Positions 57,972 through 64,000 of a stretch of 64,000 nucleotides of DNA are shown here, one piece after another. This DNA comes from Streptomyces sp. HB132 (GTDB lineage Bacteria; Actinomycetota; Actinomycetes; Streptomycetales; Streptomycetaceae), in contig NZ_JAFBGA010000001.1 in assembly GCF_016909575.1 (NCBI RefSeq), forward strand, positions 806,001 through 870,000. The letters are read 5' to 3'. The notes under the pieces were generated by a model. It did no database searches, was not told the origin of the DNA, and saw only the letters and a list, made by a program, of their open reading frames with translations. Positions within the stretch are counted from its first letter, which is position 1, and the number at the start of each line of letters is the position of its first letter. Both the position numbers and the translations under genes were made by a program.

Positions 57972-60743
57972 CTAGAGCTCGCCCTTGCGGGTCAGCAGGT
58001 TGAAGCAGATCCAGCCGGGGAGCACCGGAAGCCAGAGCGTCATCACGCGGTAGAGCAGCACGGACGGCACGGCGGCCTCCGACGGCAGGCCCACCGCGAT
58101 CAGACCCAGGGTCAGCGCACCGTCGACCGCGCCGATGCCACCCGGGGTGGGGGCCGCGGACCCGAGGGCGTTGCCCGCGAGGAAGACAACCGCGATGCTG
58201 GCGTAGCTGAGCTCGGGGACGCCCGGACCGCTGAAGGCGCGGATCGACGCGTCGAGGCACATGACGAACAGTCCGGTCAGCAGCAGCATGCCGCCGATAC
58301 CGGTGACCAGCTTCTGCGGACGCTGCACCACGTCGAGCATGCGGGGCACCACGCCGGCGAACAGCGACCGCACCCGGGTGACGACGAACTTCCGCAGGAA
58401 CGGGATCGCGGTCACCACCAGCACGAGAACGGCGACCGTGAGCAGGCCCGCGATGACGGTCCTCGACGGGGTGAGCGAGTCCGGGGTCTTCTCCGTGCCG
58501 GTCAGGTACCCGAACAGGGCGAGCAGCAGGATGTGGCAGCCGAGACCGAACAGCTGGGACGCGCCCACGCTCGCGACGGCCAGCCCCGGGCGCACCCCGG
58601 CGCGTTGCAGGAAGCGTGTGTTCAGCGCCACGCCGCCGATCGCAGCGGGGGCCACGATCTTCACGAACGACCCGGCGACCTGCGCCAGCACGGTCTTCCC
58701 GAACGCCACCCGCTCGGGCACGAAGCCGAGCAGGCTCATGGCCGCGGCGACGTAGCTCAGGGCCGAGAAGCCCAGCGCCGCCGCCACCCAGCCCCACTCC
58801 GCCTGTTCCACGACCGTGCTGAAGTCGGCCCTGGTGATCTGGGAGATCAGGTAGTAGGCGGCGATCGCACCCGCGATGAAGCTCAGGAGGGTGCGCGGCT
58901 TGATGCGCTCCAGGCGGACCGGCTCGACCGGCGCCTGCGGCCTGATCAGCAGCACCTGGCGGCGGATCTGGGCCAGCATGTCCTCCTCGCGGGCCCCTTC
59001 CATGGCATCGTCGATCGCCCGCTTCTCGGCCTGCTTCTCCGTGCGCAGGGACTTGCGGGCGGCCTTGCGGTCGTTGGAAGCCGCCGCGTCGTGCTCCTCG
59101 GCCTTCGCCTCCTTGGCCGCGTGCGATGCCTCCAGCACCGCCTCGCGCTCGCGCTGCGAACGCTCCCGGGCGAGTCTGCGGAGCGTCGCCCGGGTGGGGC
59201 GGCTCAGCGCGATCGGCTGGAGCAGCGGCAGGCAGTCGGCGACGGCGTCCGGCCCGAGCACGGCGAGTGCCCCGGCGACGGCCCGTTCGGCGCCCACCCG
59301 CAGGCCGGTGGTGGTGAGCAGCTGGGCGACGTCCATGCGGAGGATCAGGTCACCGGCCGCGATCTCGCCGCCCCGCAGGTCCGTGACGAACACCGTGCCG
59401 GAACGATCCACCAGGATGGCGTCGCCGGTGAGCCTGCGGTGCGCGATCCGCCGCGACTGGAGCGCCTGCACCTGGCGCCAGGCGCCGCGCACCAGGTCGT
59501 CGGTGATCTCCTCGTCCTCCATCGCGTCCAGCGAGCGCCCCCCGATGTGCTCGTACACGAGCATCACGGCGTCGGGTCCGAGCTCGGACGTGGCGATCAG
59601 CTTGGGCGCGTTGGCCCCGGCGGCGATCGCCGCGTACGCGAGGAGCGCCTCCTGCTCCAGGGCCTGGCGCAGCGACTGGATGGAGCGGCGCTGCGTGATG
59701 GTGCGCAGGGTGAGCCTGCGCCACACCCGGTAGAAGAAGCCCTGGGCCTGCTGTTCGCGGTCGACGACCGTCACGTCCAGCGGTGGCCCGTCCTCCAGGG
59801 TGACCAGATAGCGGCGTCCCTGGTCGCTCTGGTCGGTGTTGTCGGTGGCGTCCTCGGTGCGCATGGCGGCGACCGGCCGGAAGCCGACGTGGCGCAGACC
59901 TGCCATCAGGTGCTGGCCGGTCGGGCGGACGTTCGGCGAGCCGACCGCGTACAGCGTGCCGTACGCCACGGTCCAGCCGATCAGCACGGTGAGGACGATC
60001 GAGAACGGCGTGGTGTAACCGCCGACGAGCATCGCGAAGGCGTCCAGGAGCAGCACCACCCACAGCACGACCCGCCAGCGCGGCCTGCGGGCCATCCCGA
60101 CCGCCGTCATGTAGGCGATGACGGGCGCGAGATATCCGTGCACGGGATCGGTGAGCGCGTCCCCCGGCTGAAGCTGGGTCAGCGCCTCCCTGATCGTCCC
60201 CGGCGCCGACCGGGCGACCCAGAGATCGGTGGCCAGGGTCACCCCGTGGGCCAGCACGGCCGCCAGCACCCCGTCCGCGATCCGCAGCCCGTCGCGCTTC
60301 ACCAGGCGCTCGATCGCGAAGGCGACCGGCACGAGGAGCACGGCGATGCTGGACACGAGGCCGGCGAGCTTGATCAGCAGATCGGGGGCCTGGTCGGTGC
60401 CCTTGGAGATGTCGTTCTCGAGGCCCGTGGTGGTTCCCTGGGCGAAGGCGGCGATCGAGAACAGCAGGGCGATCGCGAGCACGCCGATGAGGAGCCGCAG
60501 CAGATCGGAGGGGCGGTGGACCCGGGCCGGAAGGAGGGGTTCGTCGCCCGAGACACGGTCGGTCAGGGCCGCGTCGGCCGACGCGAGGGTCGAGCCCGAG
60601 AGGGGCTCCGGGGAGGACCCGCGCGCCTCCTCCTCGGTGCCGGAGGCATCAGGGGTCACGGCATCAGGGGCGTCCGCACCGGGGGCGTCGGACGCCTCCG
60701 CGCGCGCCTCGGCATCAGAGGCGCCCGCCTTCGATGGCTGCAC
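57972..60743 (-). CDS. membrane fusion of degenerate kinase domain and LPG-synthase/flippase-like transmembrane domain
   Basis: A 923-aa protein. Residues 1-75 are acidic and disordered; 77-290 hold about six transmembrane helices (LLRLLIGVLAIALLFSIAAF and others); 290-540 form a cytosolic kinase-like domain. In it HRRLTGDAILVD (about 434-445) occupies the catalytic-loop place but lacks the Asp of HRD, and VTDLRGGE replaces DFG. A charged helix (540-600) follows, and 615-915 is the UPF0104/lysylphosphatidylglycerol-synthase-type membrane domain (AAPTPGGIGAVDGAL signature). I chose GTG 60743 because AAGGAG lies 6 nt upstream; a GTG at 60812 lacks an SD. Lipid or lipid-linked sugar translocation controlled by a pseudokinase is inferred. 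Confidence 0.82.
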   Translation of the reverse strand: MQPSKAGASDAEARAEASDAPGADAPDAVTPDASGTEEEARGSSPEPLSGSTLASADAALTDRVSGDEPLLPARVHRPSDLLRLLIGVLAIALLFSIAAFAQGTTTGLENDISKGTDQAPDLLIKLAGLVSSIAVLLVPVAFAIERLVKRDGLRIADGVLAAVLAHGVTLATDLWVARSAPGTIREALTQLQPGDALTDPVHGYLAPVIAYMTAVGMARRPRWRVVLWVVLLLDAFAMLVGGYTTPFSIVLTVLIGWTVAYGTLYAVGSPNVRPTGQHLMAGLRHVGFRPVAAMRTEDATDNTDQSDQGRRYLVTLEDGPPLDVTVVDREQQAQGFFYRVWRRLTLRTITQRRSIQSLRQALEQEALLAYAAIAAGANAPKLIATSELGPDAVMLVYEHIGGRSLDAMEDEEITDDLVRGAWRQVQALQSRRIAHRRLTGDAILVDRSGTVFVTDLRGGEIAAGDLILRMDVAQLLTTTGLRVGAERAVAGALAVLGPDAVADCLPLLQPIALSRPTRATLRRLARERSQREREAVLEASHAAKEAKAEEHDAAASNDRKAARKSLRTEKQAEKRAIDDAMEGAREEDMLAQIRRQVLLIRPQAPVEPVRLERIKPRTLLSFIAGAIAAYYLISQITRADFSTVVEQAEWGWVAAALGFSALSYVAAAMSLLGFVPERVAFGKTVLAQVAGSFVKIVAPAAIGGVALNTRFLQRAGVRPGLAVASVGASQLFGLGCHILLLALFGYLTGTEKTPDSLTPSRTVIAGLLTVAVLVLVVTAIPFLRKFVVTRVRSLFAGVVPRMLDVVQRPQKLVTGIGGMLLLTGLFVMCLDASIRAFSGPGVPELSYASIAVVFLAGNALGSAAPTPGGIGAVDGALTLGLIAVGLPSEAAVPSVLLYRVMTLWLPVLPGWICFNLLTRKGEL

Positions 60744-60967
60744 GCCCTGCTCCTTAACCTCTGGATCCTCTGACGAATCTTCGTGTTCCCGTATCACCGG
60801 CACCGCCCGCACGATGGTGGCACGGCCTGCAGACAGAGGGGGGCATCAGGGTGCATTGCGCGGGCGCGAAGGGCAACATACGCTGCTGCGCCCGCGGGCG
60901 CACGGTGTGTGACCAGGACGACACCGCGCACAACCGGTTGTCGGTGGCGTACGGCAGGATGGGACGG

Positions 60968-61378
60968 ATGAGCGAAAACCGGACGAGCGGCTCTCCCGCC
61001 GGGGCGGCGCCCCCGAGCCCCGTGCCCGCCGAGCTGCCCGTCTACGCCGAGCGGGTCCTGGACGTGGCGGACCTGATCCCGCCCGGCCGCGTCATGACGT
61101 ACGGCGATGTCGCGGAGTGGCTCGGCGACGGCGGGCCGAGGCAGGTCGGCCGCGTGATGGCCCTGTACGGCTCCGCGGTGCCCTGGTGGCGCGTGGTGCG
61201 CGCCGACGGAGCCCTGCTGCCGGGCCACGAGATACGGGCCCTCGGCCACTACCGCGAGGAGGGCACACCGCTGCGCGCCGCCCCGCGCGACGCGGACGGG
61301 CACGTTCCGCGCCTCGACATGAAGCGCGCCAGATGGGACGGCGTGGCCGGTGGTCCGGGCGACGAAACTCACAACTGA
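60968..61378 (+). CDS. alkyltransferase-like protein (MGMT family, Cys replaced by Trp)
   Basis: A 136-aa protein of the O6-alkylguanine-DNA alkyltransferase C-terminal fold. DLIPPGRVMTYGDVAEWLG is the DNA-binding helix-turn-helix, and RQVGRVMALYGSAVPWWRVV carries PWWRV in place of the reactive PCHRV. This is the ATL signature: it binds O6-alkylguanine and flags it for nucleotide excision repair but cannot transfer the alkyl group. ATG 60968 has no clear SD. Equivalent of Rv3204 by position. It stands beside a UvrD-like helicase. Confidence 0.88.
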   Translation: MSENRTSGSPAGAAPPSPVPAELPVYAERVLDVADLIPPGRVMTYGDVAEWLGDGGPRQVGRVMALYGSAVPWWRVVRADGALLPGHEIRALGHYREEGTPLRAAPRDADGHVPRLDMKRARWDGVAGGPGDETHN

Positions 61379-61691
61379 CAGCTTCCGCCATCGTGCGCCG
61401 CCATGACAGGCGACGGGCCGGTGAACAGGGCGTACCGGCGCGTCGGTCGCCGGGTGTGACGGAGTACGCCGTCCACCGCCCGACGTCCGCCCTGCCGCTG
61501 GCGTAGCGTCGTCCGCACGCGGCATGCTCCGTTCCCCGTTCCTTCCGTCACGACGACCCGGCCCGTCCGCACCGGACCCCGGCACCGTCCGTACCGGCAG
61601 GCTCCACGACGGCAGCCGTCACACCCGGGCCGTCACCCCACGGCCGGCCACCGCAACAGACCGAGCACTCCCACCAGGACCGGCGACCCAC
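61379..61691. other. 313-bp gap between the alkyltransferase-like and helicase genes
   Basis: No gene is supported. TAGCGT at 61503-61508 could be a -10 box for the helicase gene; no hairpin or RNA gene is recognised. The C-rich stretch 61530-61690 has an open reading frame on both strands without coding character. Confidence 0.4.
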
Positions 61692-64000
61692 GTGAGCTCC
61701 TCCTCGACCACCCGGAACAGCCCGTACCGTCAGACACGGCGGCGGGCTCCGGGCGCGTACCGGCTGGTGCGCACACCGCCCGGCTCGGTGGACCCTCCTC
61801 TCCTGGACGCACCGCAGCGCGCGGTGGTTGACCACCGGGACGGCCCGCTGCTGGTGCTCGCCGGCCCCGGTACGGGCAAGACCACGACGCTGGTCGAGGC
61901 AGTCGCGCAGCGCGTGGCCCGGGGTACCGACCCGGCCCGCATCCTCGTCCTCACCTTCAGCCGCAAGGCTGCGGTCGAACTGCGCGACAGGATGGCGGCC
62001 CGGCTCGGCGGCGCCCGGGGCCCGCAGGCCACCACCTTCCACTCGTACTGCTACGCCCTGGTCCGTGCCCACCAGGACGCCGACCTCTTCGCCGAACCGC
62101 TGCGCCTGCTCTCCGGACCCGAGCAGGACGTCACCGTCCGTGAACTCCTGGCCGGCCAGCTCGGTCTCGAACGTACGGGGCTGGCCCATGTCCGCTGGCC
62201 CGACGAGCTGCGCGCCTGCCTGACCACCCGGGGCTTCGCGGACGAGGTGCGCGCGGTGCTGGCCCGCAGCCGCGAACTGGGCCTCGGCCCGGACGCCCTG
62301 GCCGCGTTCGCCCGCCGTACGGGCCGCCCGGACTGGAGCGCCGCCGCCCAGTTCCTCGCCGAGTACCTGGACGTCCTCGACGCCCAGGGAGTCCTGGACT
62401 ACGCGGAACTGGTCCACCGGGCGGTACTCCTCGCCGAGCGCCCCGAGGTGGCGGCGGAACTGGCCCGGAGCTACGACGCCGTACTCGTCGACGAGTACCA
62501 GGACACCGACCCCGCCCAGGTGCGGCTGCTGCACGCCCTGGCGGGGAACCCTCGAAGCGCCGCGCCGGGCAGCGGCGGCGGCCGCACACTCATCGCCTTC
62601 GGCGACCCCGACCAGTCGATCTACACCTTCCGGGGCGCCGATGTGAACGGCATCCTCGACTTCCCCGACACCTTCCGCCGTGCCGACGGCGCTCCCGCCC
62701 CCGTCGGGGTCCTCACGACCTCGCGCCGCTCCGGCGCACGTCTGCTCGCGGCCACGCGGCTGCTCACCCGCCGGATGCCGCTCACCCGCCTGCCCTCGGA
62801 CAAGGTCCGCGCCCACCGTGAGCTGTCCGCCGTGCGCGGAGGCGGGCAGGTCGAGACGTACACCTATCCGACACCCTCCACCGAGCTGGACAACATCGCC
62901 GACCTGCTCCGGCGCGCGCACCTGGAGGACGGCGTGCCCTGGAGGGACATGGCGGTCCTCGTGCGCTCCGGCGGCCGTTCGATCCCGTCCGTGCGCCGGG
63001 CGCTCACCTCGGCCGGCGTCCCCCTGGAGATCGACGGCGACGATCTCCCTCTGCGCCACGAACCGGCGGTCGCCCCGCTCCTGACCGCACTGCGCACCGT
63101 CGCCACGGCGGCGCTGCGGCCCACTGCGCCGGAGGAAGAGCCGGAGGACGGCCCGGAGGACGGCCCGGAGGACAGGCCGGAGGACAGGCCGGCGGAGAGG
63201 GAAGAGACCGGGGCCGGCGCCCCCGGGACGACCGGCGGTAGCGAGGAGACCGGTATCCCCGGGACGACCGGCATTCCCGGGACGACCGGCGGTACGGAGG
63301 ACCGGGCCGCCGGCGGGAGCGGCGGCGCGGCACCCGGTCTGCTGGACACCGAGACCGCCCTCGCCCTGCTCACCTCTCCCCTCGGGTCCATGGACGCCGC
63401 CGACCTGCGCCGTCTCGGCCGAGCCCTGCGTGACGAGGAGCGGGCCGCCGGGAACCGCGTACCGCCGCCGTCCGGGGATCTGCTCGCCCGGGCACTGGCC
63501 GAGCCCGAGCGTCTGGTCACGCACGACCCGGCGTACGCCCGCGGAGCCCAGCGCCTCGGCGCGCTCCTGCGCAGGACCCGTGAGCTCCTGGAGGGCGGCG
63601 GCACCGCCGAGGAGGCCCTGTGGATCCTCTGGAACGGCACCCCCTGGCCCGGCCGGCTGGAGCGGGCGGCACTGCGCGGCGGTGCGGGCGGCCGGAACGC
63701 CGACCGTGACCTCGACGCGGTATGCGCCCTCTTCGACACCGCGGCACGGGCCGAGGAGCGCACCGGCGGACGCGGCGCGCTCAACTTCCTGGAGGAGGTC
63801 GACGCCCAGGACATCGCCGCCGACACCCTGTCCCGGCGCGCCGTGCGCCCCGACGCCGTACGGCTGATGACCGCACACCGGTCCAAGGGCCTGGAATGGC
63901 GCCTGGTGGTGGTCGCCGGGGTGCAGGAGGGTCTCTGGCCCGACCTGCGCCGCCGGGGATCGCTCCTCGAGGCGGACCGCATCGGGCGGGACGGTCTGGC
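61692..64000 (+). CDS. UvrD/AddA-like superfamily I DNA helicase, 3' end outside the window
   Basis: At least 769 codons, open to the window end. Walker A LAGPGTGKTTTLVEAVA (about 57-73), motif Ia LTFSRKAAVELRDRM, motif II VLVDEYQDTD, motif III FGDPDQSIYTFRGAD, and the late motif LMTAHRSKGLEWRLVVVAG. It matches the AddA/AdnB-like helicases at this place in mycobacteria (Rv3201c/Rv3202c), which act in double-strand-break repair, so a nuclease domain may lie beyond the window. GTG 61692 gives the N terminus SSSSTTRNSPYRQ. A low-complexity insert (about 480-545) interrupts the helicase core. Confidence 0.88.
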   Translation, partial: MSSSSTTRNSPYRQTRRRAPGAYRLVRTPPGSVDPPLLDAPQRAVVDHRDGPLLVLAGPGTGKTTTLVEAVAQRVARGTDPARILVLTFSRKAAVELRDRMAARLGGARGPQATTFHSYCYALVRAHQDADLFAEPLRLLSGPEQDVTVRELLAGQLGLERTGLAHVRWPDELRACLTTRGFADEVRAVLARSRELGLGPDALAAFARRTGRPDWSAAAQFLAEYLDVLDAQGVLDYAELVHRAVLLAERPEVAAELARSYDAVLVDEYQDTDPAQVRLLHALAGNPRSAAPGSGGGRTLIAFGDPDQSIYTFRGADVNGILDFPDTFRRADGAPAPVGVLTTSRRSGARLLAATRLLTRRMPLTRLPSDKVRAHRELSAVRGGGQVETYTYPTPSTELDNIADLLRRAHLEDGVPWRDMAVLVRSGGRSIPSVRRALTSAGVPLEIDGDDLPLRHEPAVAPLLTALRTVATAALRPTAPEEEPEDGPEDGPEDRPEDRPAEREETGAGAPGTTGGSEETGIPGTTGIPGTTGGTEDRAAGGSGGAAPGLLDTETALALLTSPLGSMDAADLRRLGRALRDEERAAGNRVPPPSGDLLARALAEPERLVTHDPAYARGAQRLGALLRRTRELLEGGGTAEEALWILWNGTPWPGRLERAALRGGAGGRNADRDLDAVCALFDTAARAEERTGGRGALNFLEEVDAQDIAADTLSRRAVRPDAVRLMTAHRSKGLEWRLVVVAGVQEGLWPDLRRRGSLLEADRIGRDGL
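63129..63300 (+). repeat. low-complexity repeats inside the helicase gene
   Basis: 12-bp units of the type GGAGGACGGCCC/GGAGGACAGGCC (63129-63200, encoding PEDGPEDR repeats), then GGGACGACCGGC-type units (63221-63300, encoding PGTTG repeats). Confidence 0.7.

Overview
The window is a stretch of a high-GC actinobacterial chromosome, almost certainly Streptomyces. G or C dominates third codon positions, GTG starts are frequent, a mycothiol gene (mshB) is present, and many actinobacteria-restricted families occur (DUF3117, DUF3107, DUF3152, DUF6113, DUF6758). I saw no rRNA, tRNA, insertion sequence, prophage, integrase or CRISPR array; this is core chromosome with one insert of more variable content.

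Region 1 (about 0-29 kb) keeps the gene order I recall for Mycobacterium tuberculosis around Rv1170-Rv1239. It runs mshB, a membrane protein, fdxA, dapC, dapE, a LOG-family protein, folP2, a DivIVA-domain protein, tag, an enoyl-CoA hydratase, DUF3117 and an O-methyltransferase. The envelope-stress set sigE-anti-sigma-htrA-tatB follows, then mrp, a DUF1003 protein, a transporter-less MgtE-like protein, a lipoprotein and corA. Metabolic themes are lysine and peptidoglycan precursor synthesis (dapC, dapE), mycothiol, DNA alkylation repair, and envelope stress. A secreted GH55-like glucanase with its own LacI-type operator (6172-6195) sits inside this block.

Region 2 (29-34 kb) holds small housekeeping or unknown genes: SUFU-domain, DUF6758, PHP phosphoesterase, MarC, and an NYN-domain nuclease divergent from an unrecognised small protein across an AT-rich gap.

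Region 3 (34-42.5 kb and 53.4-64 kb) matches my recollection of M. tuberculosis Rv3201c-Rv3211: RhlE-type DEAD-box helicase, ferritin-like protein, small membrane protein, DUF3107, TetR, alpha/beta hydrolase, DUF3152, MoeZ, alkyltransferase-like protein and UvrD/AddA-like helicase (cut by the window end). A pair of tripeptidyl-aminopeptidase-like lipoproteins and a degenerate-kinase/flippase-like membrane fusion lie inside it.

Region 4 (42.5-53.4 kb) is inserted between DUF3152 and moeZ. It has two units. The first is a family-5 oligopeptide ABC transporter operon preceded by a leaderless, cysteine-containing 31-aa leader ORF; it ends in a strong hairpin. The second is a tightly overlapping four-gene operon: PelF-like GT4 glycosyltransferase, eight-helix membrane protein, NAD-dependent epimerase and spherulin-4 (GH135-like) protein. 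This resembles a reduced Pel/galactosaminogalactan exopolysaccharide pathway and is the best candidate here for an undescribed system.

Regulatory highlights are a SigE-type promoter before the sigE operon, several TAnnnT boxes 6-7 nt before ATG that suggest leaderless transcripts, a CTG start on the DEAD-box helicase, and strong intrinsic-terminator-like hairpins between most convergent pairs. All functional calls rest on reading the translations and on recalled family knowledge; no database search was run.
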